Origin: Vibrio agarilyticus
GTDB lineage: Bacteria > Pseudomonadota > Gammaproteobacteria > Enterobacterales > Vibrionaceae
NCBI RefSeq assembly: GCF_012641465.1
Contig: NZ_JABAIK010000004.1
Location: 62,001-126,000, forward strand
DNA: 64,000 bases
Reading direction: 5' to 3'
The notes under the pieces are model-generated. The model did not search any database. It was given only the letters and a program-made list of their open reading frames with translations, and was not told the DNA's origin. The translations under genes and the position numbers were made by a program. Shown piece after piece: positions 27,229-37,589 of the stretch. Within the stretch, counting starts at the first letter, position 1; each line of letters starts with the position of its first letter.

Positions 27229-27633
27229 CTAGATTTGTCTAAACTCTTTCATGACTCGTTGAACAATCGGTAAGTTCGCTTCTGGAAACGCAAACTGATC
27301 GAGCTGATCAATCTCGACCCACAGGCCTTGCTGGCCTTCTCGACCATATGGCTCGCCAGAAAAGTCAATAATGGTAATAAAATCAAACGTCAGTGACTTG
27401 TCAGGGTAATCAAAAGCGAAATGCTCAAATGGGATCTGCTGCGTCACTTGAATGCCAATTTCCTCTTCCAACTCACGCGCCATCGCTTTTGCTATCGTTT
27501 CGCCAGACTCCACCTTCCCACCCGGAAACTCCCATAAGCCTCCTTTGTGTTTGTCATCGGGACGCTTGGTAATGTAAACCGAGCGCTGGTCGGCACTTAA
27601 AATAATCCCCGCGACAATATGAATACGCTTCAT
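27229..27633 (-). CDS. mutT: 8-oxo-dGTP diphosphatase MutT
   Basis: A 134-residue Nudix hydrolase that removes oxidised guanine nucleotides from the pool. The Nudix box GGKVESGETIAKAMARELEE continues EIG at about residues 37-59, intact. The start at 27633 (MKRIHIVAGII) has GAGGA upstream. The frame opens at 27666, but the additional 11 residues lie in the secA terminator region. It lies just downstream of secA, as in many gammaproteobacteria. Confidence 0.94.
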   Translation of the reverse strand: MKRIHIVAGIILSADQRSVYITKRPDDKHKGGLWEFPGGKVESGETIAKAMARELEEEIGIQVTQQIPFEHFAFDYPDKSLTFDFITIIDFSGEPYGREGQQGLWVEIDQLDQFAFPEANLPIVQRVMKEFRQI

Positions 27634-27663
27634 CGCTGTCCTCTTTTTTATGCAAATTCGTCT

Positions 27664-27690
27664 CAAAAAAAGAGCCGCCTAAGCGACTCT
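27664..27690 (-). terminator. Terminator between secA and mutT
   Basis: On the minus strand AGAGTCGC pairs with GCGGCTCT (one G-T pair) across a 4-nt loop, followed by seven T. It ends most secA transcripts about 30 nt before the mutT start, so mutT may depend on read-through or its own promoter. Confidence 0.85.
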
Positions 27691-27712
27691 ATTTCATGAA
27701 ATGCCATGTAAG

Positions 27713-30442
27713 CTAATCAATTTTGCCGTGGCACTGCTTATATTTTTTACCACTGCCACATGGGCACAGTTCATTGCGGCCGACTTTACGCTCCTCACGC
27801 ACCATTGGCTGAGCAGAGCGCTGAACGTCATCGCTCTCATCGCTTAATTGGCTCTGCGCTGTTGCGTGTTGCGCTTGTGCACGTCGAGCTGCTTCTTCAG
27901 CCTGGGCACGACGCTGCGCTTCCATTCGCTCGACTTCATCTTGCTGCTGAACACGAACTTTGGACAAAATCATCACGACATCGGATTTTAATGTCTCGAG
28001 CAGGTTTTCAAATAAGGCAAAAGACTCGCGCTTGTACTCTTGTTTCGGGTTCTTTTGCGCATAACCACGCAGATGAATCCCCTGACGCAGATGATCCATC
28101 GCCGCTAGATGTTCTTTCCAGAGTGTATCGAGCGTTTGTAACATGACAGACTTTTCAAAGTTACGCAGCACTTGAGCGCCAACCACCTCTTCTTTGGCTT
28201 GGTAGACTTCGACGGCATGAGACAAAATCTTCTCGCGTAGCGCTTCTTCGTAGAGCTTGTCGTCCTCTTCCAACCACTGACGGACTGGCAAGTCCAGATC
28301 AAAGTCCGCTTTTAAGCGCGTTTCAAGCCCTTCAAGATCCCACATATCTTCAAGCGATTGCGGCGGAATATATTCATTGATGACACTATCAAAGACATCT
28401 TCACGGTTATGAGTGATCATCTCGCTGATGTCATCCACTTCCATGAGTTCGTCACGCAACTCATACACGACCTTACGTTGGTCATTGGCGACATCATCGT
28501 ATTCAAGTAGCTGTTTACGGATATCAAAGTTACGCCCTTCGACTTTGCGTTGCGCTTTTTCAATCGAGCGTGACAGCATTTTCGATTCGATGGCTTCGCC
28601 TTCTTCCATTCCACTTTGAATTAAGCTTGCCATGCGATCAGACGTGAAGATCCGCAGCAGAGCATCTTCCATCGACAAATAAAAGCGTGAAGATCCCGCA
28701 TCACCTTGACGACCAGAACGGCCACGTAGCTGATTATCGATACGACGAGATTCATGGCGCTCCGTACCAATAATGTGCAAACCACCCGCATCGAGTACCG
28801 CGTCATGCACCGGTTTCCACTCGGCTTTAATCGCGTCAATTTGCTCAGCACTTGGATTATCCAGTTGTTCAACTTTGGCATGCCAGCTTCCGCCTAGCAC
28901 GATGTCTGTACCACGGCCTGCCATGTTAGTCGCGATAGTCACAGCGCCAGGCTTACCGGCTTCTGCAACAATTTCTGCTTCTTTTTCATGGAACTTCGCG
29001 TTCAAAACATTATGTTTGATCTTCGCTTTTTTCAATGCTTGCGATAGAAGTTCAGATTTTTCAATTGATACGGTACCCACTAGCACCGGCTGACCTTTGG
29101 CAACGCGTGCTTTGATGTCTTCGATGATCGCAGCAAACTTTTCCGCTTCCGTACGATACACCATATCAGGCATGTCATCACGGATCATCGGTTTATTGGT
29201 TGGAATAACCACCGTTTCAAGACCATAGATGGTTTGAAATTCAAATGCTTCAGTGTCAGCGGTACCGGTCATACCCGACAGTTTTTCGTAAAGACGGAAG
29301 TAATTTTGGAAGGTAATCGAGGCCAGCGTTTGGTTCTCGTTTTGAATTTTTACGCCTTCTTTGGCTTCCACCGCTTGGTGCAGACCTTCAGACCAACGGC
29401 GGCCAGGCATAGTACGGCCCGTATGTTCGTCAACGATAACCACTTCGCCTTCATCGCTGACGATGTAGTCGACATTACGCTCAAACAGAACATGAGCGCG
29501 CAGCGCTGCATTGACGTGATGCAATAGGCTAATATTAGTTGGTGAATAGAGCGTGTCGCCCTCTGCCATCAGGCCATTTTTGATCATGAGCTCTTCAACG
29601 AACTCTTGGCCATTTTCAGTCAGATACACCTGCTTTGATTTTTCATCAACCGTGTAGTGACCTTCACCACGATACTCTTCCGAGTCTTCTTTATCTTGGC
29701 GCTGTAGCTGAGGGATCAGCAAATTAATTTTGGTGTAAAGCTCAGAGCTGTCTTCAGCGGGGCCAGAAATGATGAGCGGGGTACGTGCTTCATCAATTAA
29801 GATGGAGTCCACTTCATCAACCACCGCAAAGAATCGCTCGCGCTGAACACGATCTTCGGCGCGAAACGCCATATTGTCTCGTAGGTAATCAAAACCAAAC
29901 TCATTATTGGTTCCGTATAAAATGTCGGCTTGGTAAGCCGCTTTTTTCTCATGCGGAGGCATGTTAGGCACGTTAACGCCCACCGTCATTCCTAGAAATT
30001 CAAACAGTGGTCGGTTGGTTTCTGCATCGCGCTTTGCCAAGTAATCGTTCACGGTAACGATATGAACGCCTTTGCCCGGCAGAGCGTTTAGGTAAGCCGG
30101 TAACGTCGCGGTCAAGGTTTTACCCTCACCGGTGCGCATTTCCGCGATTTGCCCATTATTGAGCACCATGCCACCAATAAGCTGAACATCAAAGTGGCGC
30201 ATACCATAGACGCGTTTTGAGGCTTCACGAACCGTAGCAAAGGCTTCAGGTAAAATTTGATCCAACGATTCGCCTTGTCCTAGGCGCTGACGAAACTCAA
30301 CGGTTTTTGCTTTTAACTCTTCGTCCGATAGCGCTTCATAGGTTGGTTCGTAATTATTAATTTCTTTGACAATTTTACGCAAACGACGCAGGGTGCGGTC
30401 ATTGCGGCTGCCAATCACTTTAGTGAGTAGCTTGGTAATCAT
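27713..30442 (-). CDS. secA: Protein translocase ATPase SecA
   Basis: The 909-residue motor of the Sec pathway pushes preproteins through SecYEG using ATP. Walker [10 protein letters not shown] is at about 102-110 and the Walker B region is VDEVDSIL. The preprotein cross-linking, helical-wing and scaffold regions follow, and the C-terminus has the zinc-binding [13 protein letters not shown] that contacts SecB and lipids. The start at 30442 ([16 protein letters not shown]) matches family N-termini; the upstream extension to 30508 does not. I see no SecM-type regulator frame upstream, unlike E. coli. Confidence 0.98.
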   Translation of the reverse strand: MITKLLTKVIGSRNDRTLRRLRKIVKEINNYEPTYEALSDEELKAKTVEFRQRLGQGESLDQILPEAFATVREASKRVYGMRHFDVQLIGGMVLNNGQIAEMRTGEGKTLTATLPAYLNALPGKGVHIVTVNDYLAKRDAETNRPLFEFLGMTVGVNVPNMPPHEKKAAYQADILYGTNNEFGFDYLRDNMAFRAEDRVQRERFFAVVDEVDSILIDEARTPLIISGPAEDSSELYTKINLLIPQLQRQDKEDSEEYRGEGHYTVDEKSKQVYLTENGQEFVEELMIKNGLMAEGDTLYSPTNISLLHHVNAALRAHVLFERNVDYIVSDEGEVVIVDEHTGRTMPGRRWSEGLHQAVEAKEGVKIQNENQTLASITFQNYFRLYEKLSGMTGTADTEAFEFQTIYGLETVVIPTNKPMIRDDMPDMVYRTEAEKFAAIIEDIKARVAKGQPVLVGTVSIEKSELLSQALKKAKIKHNVLNAKFHEKEAEIVAEAGKPGAVTIATNMAGRGTDIVLGGSWHAKVEQLDNPSAEQIDAIKAEWKPVHDAVLDAGGLHIIGTERHESRRIDNQLRGRSGRQGDAGSSRFYLSMEDALLRIFTSDRMASLIQSGMEEGEAIESKMLSRSIEKAQRKVEGRNFDIRKQLLEYDDVANDQRKVVYELRDELMEVDDISEMITHNREDVFDSVINEYIPPQSLEDMWDLEGLETRLKADFDLDLPVRQWLEEDDKLYEEALREKILSHAVEVYQAKEEVVGAQVLRNFEKSVMLQTLDTLWKEHLAAMDHLRQGIHLRGYAQKNPKQEYKRESFALFENLLETLKSDVVMILSKVRVQQQDEVERMEAQRRAQAEEAARRAQAQHATAQSQLSDESDDVQRSAQPMVREERKVGRNELCPCGSGKKYKQCHGKID

Positions 30443-30965
30443 GAGTGTTGGATCTCTCTGTTCTAGACCAAAAAGCGGTCTGTTAGCAATGCTATCGTTG
30501 TTTCTCAATTAGAGTGGCTGTAAGGCTCTTCGTCACGCGATACACATGACGGTTGTGCGCAAAAATCGGCGCATTTCCTAATTTGCCACTGTTAACGATT
30601 ACGCCATTTCGGCAATACGCGGCGCCCATCCGCTGCGTCAACGTTTACTTATTCTCGATATGGTGCTGAAAGCGACAATTTTCAAGCGCGAGCCAAGAAA
30701 TTGATTTGGCGAGATCAGCTAATATGAAGAGGGATAGTGTAAGGATTTTTATCACGGTGAACCATCATTTCAACGATTTGTTTGACCTAGATGGAAATTT
30801 TCTTACTAAATGCAGAGAGTTTCGCCGTTTCACATCGCTATTTGACCCACTCCAGCTTAATTTTTCAGACCGTCCCCCCTCCAATCTGCCTTTATAGGGA
30901 TTGAAAATTGCCATAAATCGCGGCCCGCGCTACTCTAGTAACATCATTATATAGGGGAACGAATC
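30443..30965. other. secA-dciA divergent intergenic region, no gene
   Basis: About 520 nt between divergent secA (minus) and dciA (plus). No minus-strand frame resembling SecM or another arrest peptide was found, and the 63-residue plus frame at 30706-30897 has no ribosome-binding site or recognisable similarity. It presumably holds the two promoters; none is strong enough to name. Confidence 0.6.
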
Positions 30966-31430
30966 ATGCGCGATCATCGCCCAACCGATGCAGAGACGTT
31001 GTTGAGCGCTCGTCACCTTGGGCAAATGCAAGCTCACGCCAAAACCATCTTAGCGTTAAACGAAGCACTGCAGACGCTCTTACCCACATCAATGGCAATT
31101 CATTGCCGCGCCGCAAATGTACGAGAAGGTCGTTTGGTAGTGGAAGTGGCGAGTGCTGCGCTACGTATGAAGCTTGAATATGAAAGACTCAGTCTATTAA
31201 GCCAATTGCGTTTAAAAGGATTTGCCCACCTAGTGAGTCTTGAATTAAAAATTAATCCCGCACTGTATCGAGGTGAGAATGGGGCAGCAACGTTAACCGA
31301 ACATAAACCACGCGAACCTTTAAGTACGGTTGCCGCCGATTATTTGCTGAGCTTAACCCCAGTCGCTTCAGAAGGCATTCAAAAACGGCTGCGTAACATC
31401 GCCGCGTTAGCACAGCGTCACAGCGACTAG
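30966..31430 (+). CDS. dciA: DciA-family replicative helicase loader (DUF721)
   Basis: A 154-residue DUF721 protein. DciA delivers or stimulates the replicative helicase DnaB in bacteria lacking the phage-derived DnaC/DnaI loaders, and the V. cholerae protein has been studied. Features include the KH-like N-terminal half with CRAANVREGRLVVEVASAAL and ALRMKLEYERLSLLSQLR, and a low-complexity, probably disordered C-terminal part from about 105. AGGGGA precedes the ATG. It lies between secA and lpxC and converges on lpxC. Confidence 0.88.
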   Translation: MRDHRPTDAETLLSARHLGQMQAHAKTILALNEALQTLLPTSMAIHCRAANVREGRLVVEVASAALRMKLEYERLSLLSQLRLKGFAHLVSLELKINPALYRGENGAATLTEHKPREPLSTVAADYLLSLTPVASEGIQKRLRNIAALAQRHSD

Positions 31431-31474
31431 ATAGTATTGGTCTTTCGAAAAAACCAATCTGCCACAGCGCCAAA

Positions 31475-31506
31475 TGCAAAAAGCCAGTCTCAATGACTGG
31501 CTTTTA
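31475..31506. terminator. Bidirectional terminator between dciA and lpxC
   Basis: GCCAGTC and GACTGGC pair across TCAAT, flanked by AAAA and TTTT, between two convergent genes. Confidence 0.9.
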
Positions 31507-31538
31507 ACTATTCGATATCCCAAAGGACAAATTAAGGC

Positions 31539-32456
31539 TTAGGCAAGTACCATGTTAGGCTCACCAAAGGCAACTGGCGAGCCAGCATCTTCAGTAAATG
31601 TGGTCCACTCCCACGCCTCTTGATCGGCAAGCACGGCGCGCAGTAATTGGTTATTTAAACCGTGTCCTGATTTATACGCACGGAATTCACCAATAATCGC
31701 GTGGCCACACATATAAAGATCGCCAATCGCATCAAGCACTTTGTGTGTCACGAATTCGTTGTCAAAACGCAAACCATCTTCGTTAAGAATACGGTAATCA
31801 TCGAGCACAATGGCGTTATCAAAGCTGCCACCGAGGACAAGATTCTGCGATTGCAGATATTCGATGTCACGCATAAAGCCAAACGTACGTGCGCGTGAAA
31901 TCTCGCGTACAAACCCTTGAGTCGAAAAATCAAATCGCAAATGCTGCTCATCAGATGAAATAGCGGGATGGTTGAAATCAATTTCAAAATCCATACGGAA
32001 ACCATCAAAAGGCACAAATTCGGCCCATTTATCACCATCTTCAAAGCGCACAGGTTTCTTAATTCGAATAAAACGCTTGGGCGCATGCTGCAACTCGATA
32101 CCAGCCTGTTGCAGTAGAAAAACAAACGGACTAGCACTGCCATCCATAATCGGAATTTCCGGCGCGTCTACCTCAACAATCACGTTATCAATGCCCATGC
32201 CAGCTAACGCCGCATTAAGATGTTCAACAGTCGAAATTCGAATGCCTTCGTCGTTGACCAATGCGGTGCACAGCATGGTATCGCGCACAGATGCGGGATC
32301 CGCTGGAAAATCGACCGGTGGATTAACGTCCGTGCGGCGATAAATAACGCCAGTGTTCGCAGCAGCAGGACGCAACGTAAGCGTGACTTTACGACCAGAG
32401 TGGAGACCCACACCAGTTGTTTTCACCATTTCTTTCAATGTACGTTGTCTAATCAT
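31539..32456 (-). CDS. lpxC: UDP-3-O-acyl-N-acetylglucosamine deacetylase
   Basis: A 305-residue zinc deacetylase catalysing the committed step of lipid A synthesis. Zinc ligands H79 ([10 protein letters not shown]), H238 and D242 ([12 protein letters not shown]) are at the positions known from E. coli. [20 protein letters not shown] is the standard N-terminus. It lies downstream of ftsZ as the last gene of the dcw region, with about 95 nt between; a CRP-like palindrome at 32505-32520 lies in that gap. Confidence 0.98.
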   Translation of the reverse strand: MIRQRTLKEMVKTTGVGLHSGRKVTLTLRPAAANTGVIYRRTDVNPPVDFPADPASVRDTMLCTALVNDEGIRISTVEHLNAALAGMGIDNVIVEVDAPEIPIMDGSASPFVFLLQQAGIELQHAPKRFIRIKKPVRFEDGDKWAEFVPFDGFRMDFEIDFNHPAISSDEQHLRFDFSTQGFVREISRARTFGFMRDIEYLQSQNLVLGGSFDNAIVLDDYRILNEDGLRFDNEFVTHKVLDAIGDLYMCGHAIIGEFRAYKSGHGLNNQLLRAVLADQEAWEWTTFTEDAGSPVAFGEPNMVLA

Positions 32457-32504
32457 ACGCTAGCCTCGTTAAAAACTACTACACACGGTCGTCAAGCGAC
32501 TGGC

Positions 32505-32520
32505 CGTGAATGCTATCACA
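32505..32520 (-). promoter_or_regulatory. CRP-like palindrome upstream of lpxC
   Basis: On the minus strand TGTGATAGCATTCACG fits TGTGA-N6-TCACA with one mismatch, about 50 nt before the lpxC start. CRP control of lpxC is not something I know to be established, so this is a sequence match only. Confidence 0.3.
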
Positions 32521-32552
32521 ATTTTGACCAGTGTCAAATTGTGGTCAGGCCA

Positions 32553-33767
32553 CTAGTCTGCTTGACGGCGCAAGAATGCCGGTATATCCAAGTAACCACT
32601 CTCTTTCTCAGGCTTAGGCGCGGTATTTTGCGCAGCTTGACCACCAGAGACAGGAGCAGAGTTTGTTGGCGCTACAGGTGCTCGCTCTTGCAAATTCGGT
32701 TGCATGTTTTGTGCCGGTTTTTCTTCAACCTTTGACGCGACAGGGGTAGCTTGCTGTGGCTGCGAAACACTCGTCTTGCCACCAGCCACTAAAGTAATAT
32801 CGGGCTTACGCTCATTACCAATGCCTGTTGCTACGACGGTAACGCGGATCTCGTCACTCATATCTGGGTCAAGAGAGGTACCAATCACCACGGTCGCATT
32901 ATCAGAGGCAAATGCTTTCACCGTGTTACCTACCGTCTCAAACTCATCGAGACGCATATCCATACCTGCCGTGATGTTAACCAGTACGCCTCGAGCACCA
33001 GCCAAATCGATGTCTTCAAGTAACGGGCTTGAAATTGCCATTTCAGCCGCTTCTTCTGCTCGATCCTCACCACGTGCAACGCCACTGCCCATCATAGCAT
33101 GACCCATTTCCGACATTACGGTACGTACGTCAGCAAAGTCGACGTTCATCATACCTGGACGCGTAATAAGTTCTGCGATCCCCTGAACCGCGTTCTTCAA
33201 CACGTTGTTGGCATTGGCAAACGCTTCAAGCAGAGTGATTCCGCGACCCAGTACTTTAAGCAGTTTCTCGTTCGGTATGGTAATCAGTGAGTCAACATGC
33301 TTTGACAGCTCAGCGATACCTTGCTCAGCAAACGCCATACGCTTTTTGCCTTCAAAACTGAATGGCTTGGTCACGACAGCAACAGTTAAAATACCGAGCT
33401 CTTTTGCTACCTCAGCAATCACTGGCGCAGCACCGGTACCAGTACCACCACCCATACCAGCCGCAATAAACACCATATCGGCGCCATTAAGCACTTCTTT
33501 AATTCTTTCTTTGTCTTCTAGAGCTGCATCACGACCCACTTGTGGGTTTGCACCGGCCCCAAGGCCTTTGGTGATATCACCGCCAATCTGAATGACATTG
33601 CCCACGTTGGTTTTACGCAACGCTTGTGCATCGGTGTTGACGCTAATGAATTCCACTCCTTCAATGGACTCACGCACCATATGTTCGACAGCATTACCGC
33701 CACCGCCGCCAACCCCAACGACCTTAATTACCGCATCGTCAGACATTTCCATCATCGGTTCAAACAT
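32553..33767 (-). CDS. ftsZ: Cell division protein FtsZ
   Basis: A 404-residue tubulin-like GTPase that forms the division ring. GTP binding is shown by [14 protein letters not shown] near residues 14-27 and [16 protein letters not shown] near 105-120. The variable linker (about 320-385) is Pro/Gln/Ala-rich. The conserved C-terminal peptide [13 protein letters not shown] binds FtsA and ZipA. The ATG at 33767 has GGAG upstream; an extended frame to 33791 lacks similarity. It directly follows ftsA. Confidence 0.98.
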   Translation of the reverse strand: MFEPMMEMSDDAVIKVVGVGGGGGNAVEHMVRESIEGVEFISVNTDAQALRKTNVGNVIQIGGDITKGLGAGANPQVGRDAALEDKERIKEVLNGADMVFIAAGMGGGTGTGAAPVIAEVAKELGILTVAVVTKPFSFEGKKRMAFAEQGIAELSKHVDSLITIPNEKLLKVLGRGITLLEAFANANNVLKNAVQGIAELITRPGMMNVDFADVRTVMSEMGHAMMGSGVARGEDRAEEAAEMAISSPLLEDIDLAGARGVLVNITAGMDMRLDEFETVGNTVKAFASDNATVVIGTSLDPDMSDEIRVTVVATGIGNERKPDITLVAGGKTSVSQPQQATPVASKVEEKPAQNMQPNLQERAPVAPTNSAPVSGGQAAQNTAPKPEKESGYLDIPAFLRRQAD

Positions 33768-33799
33768 GTGTTGTCTCCGTTTATCCTGCAACTCTCAGG

Positions 33800-35062
33800 T
33801 TAAAACTCTTTTTGTATCCAATTACGCAAACGACCAAATAACCCCGTCACTGCTGAGCGTTTTGGCTCTTGATAATCATTGTCATCGTTAGCGCGCATAT
33901 CTCTTGCGTAATGGAGCAATCCTACAGCCGTTGAATGACACGGCTCTTTTACATAGTCGGTCAACCCGCTGACATCCAGCGGTTGACCAACGCGAACTTG
34001 ATTGCGGAACACCCGTTCCGCACACTCAACCAAACCACGAATTTGAGCAGCACCCCCGGTTAAAACCACCCCAGCGGCCAGATGATGCTTGATCCCATTT
34101 TCGCGCAACTTGACTTGCACATTATCAATGGTTTGATTGACGAGTCCCATTAACTCCGTATAACGAGGCTCTATCACCTCAGACAGCATTTGTCGTTGTA
34201 AACTGCGTGACGGACGCCCTCCCACACTCGGGACGTTGACGGTGTCGTCTTTACTGACCAGTTCACTTAGCGCACAACCAAATTTGACTTTGATTTCTTC
34301 AGCATCGCTTACGGGTGTGCCAAACGCAAAAGCAATATCACTAGTGACCGCATTCCCTGCATAGGAAAAGACTTCCGTATGGCGCAATGCTCCGCCGGTC
34401 CAGATAGACACATCCATCGTTCCCGCACCAATATCAACCACACACACACCGAGCTCGCGCTCATCTTCGGTGATCACTGCGTTGCTTGATGCCAATCCGG
34501 AAAAGACAATCTGCTCGACTGTCAGATCGCATCGCTCCACTGCTTTAATAATATTCCGTGCCATATCATTGTGGCACGAAATCAGATGAACGCTCACTTC
34601 CATTCGCACACCAGACAAACCAAGAGGGTTTTTTATCCCTTCTTGATAATCAATCGTGAACTCCTGGGGGATCACATGCAAAATGCGTTGTTCATCACCA
34701 ATCTTTATTGACTTCGCGGTATGAATCGCGCGGTCCATATCTTCTTGAGAGACCTCTTCATCCGAAATGGTTCCCATGCCTTTTTCGATTCGGCTTGCGA
34801 TATGACGTCCAGAAAGCGAAATAAACACATTAGTAATGGTACATTCGGCCATCAGTTGTGCTTGATCTATTGCTCGCTGAACGGACTTAACCACAGACTC
34901 CAAATCGTTGACGCCACCTTTGTCCATGCCACGTGACGGACTTGAACCTGAGCCAATAATACTAATTTGTCCATCCGGCAACACTTCGCCTACCAGAACA
35001 GTGACATTGGCGGTACCAATATCAAGCCCGACAATTATGTTGTCATCAGTGGCTTTGGTCAT
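33800..35062 (-). CDS. ftsA: Cell division protein FtsA
   Basis: A 420-residue actin-fold protein that tethers FtsZ to the membrane. The phosphate-1 motif VGLDIGTANVTVLVGEV is at the N-terminus. CVVDIGAGTMDVSIW and VVLTGGAAQI are the phosphate-2 and adenosine motifs. The C-terminal GLFGRLRNWIQKEF is the amphipathic membrane-targeting helix. It overlaps the 3' end of ftsQ by 17 nt and precedes ftsZ by about 30 nt. Confidence 0.98.
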   Translation of the reverse strand: MTKATDDNIIVGLDIGTANVTVLVGEVLPDGQISIIGSGSSPSRGMDKGGVNDLESVVKSVQRAIDQAQLMAECTITNVFISLSGRHIASRIEKGMGTISDEEVSQEDMDRAIHTAKSIKIGDEQRILHVIPQEFTIDYQEGIKNPLGLSGVRMEVSVHLISCHNDMARNIIKAVERCDLTVEQIVFSGLASSNAVITEDERELGVCVVDIGAGTMDVSIWTGGALRHTEVFSYAGNAVTSDIAFAFGTPVSDAEEIKVKFGCALSELVSKDDTVNVPSVGGRPSRSLQRQMLSEVIEPRYTELMGLVNQTIDNVQVKLRENGIKHHLAAGVVLTGGAAQIRGLVECAERVFRNQVRVGQPLDVSGLTDYVKEPCHSTAVGLLHYARDMRANDDNDYQEPKRSAVTGLFGRLRNWIQKEF

Positions 35063-35843
35063 TTTGTCTCTCTTGTTCTAATTCTTGTTCGGTGTACCAA
35101 CCCACCGCAGCGCCCGTGTCATAACGTAAATCAACATAGCTAATTCGATTGACCGTCTGATCAAGTTGCTGATAGAGCATAAAAAAGCGCGCTATTCGCG
35201 ACTGAAGTGACTCTTTACCCAGCTCAAGGCGAATACCATTATCCAAGATAATTTGCCAAGCTCGACGATCATTCAATAGCAACGATGAAATTACCAAGCC
35301 AAACTGTGCAAATTGTGGCTTTAGCTCACGATATACGGTCAAAACTTGCTGATTTGACGCTTCTGGTCCGTAAAGCTTCACCACTTCTTGTTGCAGCAAA
35401 CTCACGTCACCCTGAAATACTTCCCCCTGCAGGTTCAGTAATCCATTGCCATTCCAAATCGCCACAGGTTGATGTTCAACTAAAAACACCTTGATGGTGT
35501 CGGGCCACTGTTTTCGCACCGACGCGTGCGCAACCCATGGCAAAGACTCAGCGCTTTTCTGGAGTTCAGTCACATCTTGCGACATAAAGGTGCCAATATG
35601 ATCTAACGTAGCCAACTGCTGCTGCACATCATTGGGCGTCACATAACGCAGCTCACCCTGAATGGCCAATTGGGACAACGGCAATCGCTCTTCGTCCCAC
35701 ATCCAGCTGATGGTTAAATACCCCCCCAACCCAACCAATATGAGCACGCCAGATAAAAACAACCCACCGAGCCAATGTGCACGGCGGTGGCTAATCTCAC
35801 TATCTAGCACCACATCCTGGAAAGGGGTGTTTGTCAGACTCAA
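35046..35843 (-). CDS. ftsQ: Cell division protein FtsQ
   Basis: A 265-residue bitopic divisome protein. The N-terminal cytoplasmic part is followed by one membrane helix (about 26-48, GLFLSGVLILVGLGGYLTI), a POTRA domain starting LSQLAIQGELRYVTPNDV, and a beta domain. The start is TTG at 35843 with AAGGA about 10 nt upstream; no better ATG exists. It links FtsB/FtsL to the early ring proteins. It follows murC after a 260-nt gap containing a repeat, where many relatives have ddlB. Confidence 0.95.
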   Translation of the reverse strand: MSLTNTPFQDVVLDSEISHRRAHWLGGLFLSGVLILVGLGGYLTISWMWDEERLPLSQLAIQGELRYVTPNDVQQQLATLDHIGTFMSQDVTELQKSAESLPWVAHASVRKQWPDTIKVFLVEHQPVAIWNGNGLLNLQGEVFQGDVSLLQQEVVKLYGPEASNQQVLTVYRELKPQFAQFGLVISSLLLNDRRAWQIILDNGIRLELGKESLQSRIARFFMLYQQLDQTVNRISYVDLRYDTGAAVGWYTEQELEQERQNDQSH

Positions 35844-35868
35844 TATTAATGATCCTTATTAAGTGCTT

Positions 35869-35927
35869 TATACCCAAGTATCATCAATAAACAGGACTCG
35901 GAGCCAGTTTGAGGTTACTTGCGTATA
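35869..35927. repeat. Short TATACCC-type repeat between murC and ftsQ
   Basis: TATACCCAAGTA and TACTTGCGTATA are 12-bp inverted termini with one mismatch, 59 bp overall. It occupies the spot where ddlB lies in E. coli. Confidence 0.6.
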
Positions 35928-36044
35928 TCAATTTATTCATATTTAAAAGCACTCGATTTAACTTCGCGATTATACTGACGTCCCATGCGCTCGCCAACCT
36001 TGAATACGTGAAAACCTGCACAAGATCTGCGCAATAGTGCGCTT

Positions 36045-36079
36045 AAATCACACAAAATGCTCTCTCAATTGTGTGATTT
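36045..36079. terminator. Hairpin after murC, possible terminator
   Basis: AAATCACACAA and TTGTGTGATTT form an 11-bp perfect stem with a 13-nt loop, about 24 nt after the murC stop. The T run is weak on either strand, so termination is only partly supported. Confidence 0.5.
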
Positions 36080-36102
36080 TACCTGTCGATCGGCCTAATC
36101 CA

Positions 36103-37566
36103 CTACACAACTGATTGCATTCTTTCAATATTCAGTTCTAATTCAGCCAGTTGACGCGCCACTTTTCCGACATCTCCTGCACCTTGAGCAAGCACCAAAT
36201 CTCCATCTTGCAAAATATTGGCCAAAATAGCAGGCAATTGTTGATTATCGGCAACAAAAATGGGGTCTAACTTACCTCGACTGCGAATACTACGGCATAA
36301 AGAGCGTCCATCAGCTCCCGCAATTGGCTTTTCACCTGCCGCATAGACATCCAACATGACCAGCACATCGACTTGTTCCAACACGTTAGCAAAATCATCA
36401 TACAAATCTCGAGTTCGGCTATAACGGTGTGGCTGGAAAATCATCACCAAACGTTTCTCTGGCCAACCGTTACGCGCCGCCTGAATAGTGACATCGACTT
36501 CGGTAGGGTGATGACCATAATCATCCACAAGCATAGCAACACCATTACCCGTTTCAAATTCTCCAAGGTGATCAAATCGTCGACCGGTTCCTTGAGTTCC
36601 TAACATGGCACTTAAAATTGCTTCATCACTAATATCATCTTCTGTCGCAACCGCAATCGCCGCCGCCGCATTGAGCGCATTATGACGCCCAGGAATATTT
36701 AGCGTGATCGCCAAAGAAGGACGTCCTTGACGAATAACGGTAAATTTACCCTGCTGCCCAACTTGATGATACGCCTCGATTCGAACATCGGCATCGGCAG
36801 AAAAGCCATATGTGATCACTTGACGACTAATGCGCGGTAACAACTCTCGAATCACAGGATCATCAATACACACAATCGCTTGACCATAAAATGGCAAATT
36901 GTGGAGAAAATCGATAAACGTCTGCTTGAGCGTTTCAAAATCCCCACCATAAGTATCCATATGATCCGCTTCAATATTGGTAACGATGGTGACCATCGGC
37001 TGCAAATGCAAAAACGACGCATCACTTTCATCGGCTTCCGCGATTAAAATTCGGCTCAACCCAAGCCGAGCATTCGTTCCAGCACTTTTAACCAAACCAC
37101 CATTAACAAAAGTTGGATCCAGGCCCGCCTCGGAATAAATCTGAGTCACCAACGCCGTTGTCGTCGTTTTGCCATGGGTACCTGCAACCGCAATACCATG
37201 ACGATAACGCATTAATTCTGCTAACATTTCAGCACGGCGAACCACGGGAATTCGAGCCTCACGCGCAGCTTTTACTTCTGGGTTTTGCTCATTAATGGCG
37301 CTAGACACCACAACCACACTCGCTTTGGCAATATTACTGGCGTGGTGGCCGACAAAAATGGTCGCGCCTTTTTCTTGTAACCGTTCGGTCACCGCATTTT
37401 CCGCCAGATCTGAGCCACTAATTTGGTAACCCTCATTGAGCAGCACTTCGGCAATGCCGCTCATGCCTGCACCGCCAATTCCAATAAAGTGGATTGATTT
37501 AACGCGACGCATTTCTGGGATCATGGCTCGTAACTGCGCCATATTTTGCTGATGTTGAACTGTCAT
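36103..37566 (-). CDS. murC: UDP-N-acetylmuramate-L-alanine ligase
   Basis: A 487-residue Mur ligase adding L-Ala to UDP-MurNAc, the first amino acid of the peptidoglycan stem. The N-terminal [17 protein letters not shown] binds UDP. The ATP loop is [15 protein letters not shown] near residue 120. [15 protein letters not shown] is the ligase C-terminal motif. Length is close to E. coli (491). It is followed by a hairpin and repeat rather than by ddlB. Confidence 0.98.
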   Translation of the reverse strand: MTVQHQQNMAQLRAMIPEMRRVKSIHFIGIGGAGMSGIAEVLLNEGYQISGSDLAENAVTERLQEKGATIFVGHHASNIAKASVVVVSSAINEQNPEVKAAREARIPVVRRAEMLAELMRYRHGIAVAGTHGKTTTTALVTQIYSEAGLDPTFVNGGLVKSAGTNARLGLSRILIAEADESDASFLHLQPMVTIVTNIEADHMDTYGGDFETLKQTFIDFLHNLPFYGQAIVCIDDPVIRELLPRISRQVITYGFSADADVRIEAYHQVGQQGKFTVIRQGRPSLAITLNIPGRHNALNAAAAIAVATEDDISDEAILSAMLGTQGTGRRFDHLGEFETGNGVAMLVDDYGHHPTEVDVTIQAARNGWPEKRLVMIFQPHRYSRTRDLYDDFANVLEQVDVLVMLDVYAAGEKPIAGADGRSLCRSIRSRGKLDPIFVADNQQLPAILANILQDGDLVLAQGAGDVGKVARQLAELELNIERMQSVV

Positions 37567-37589
37567 GAAACTGTCTCTAATTCTTTTCG

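Noticed and set aside
30706-30897. 63-residue plus-strand frame in the secA-dciA gap
   Set aside because: No ribosome-binding site, no signal peptide or motif, and composition like the surrounding non-coding DNA.
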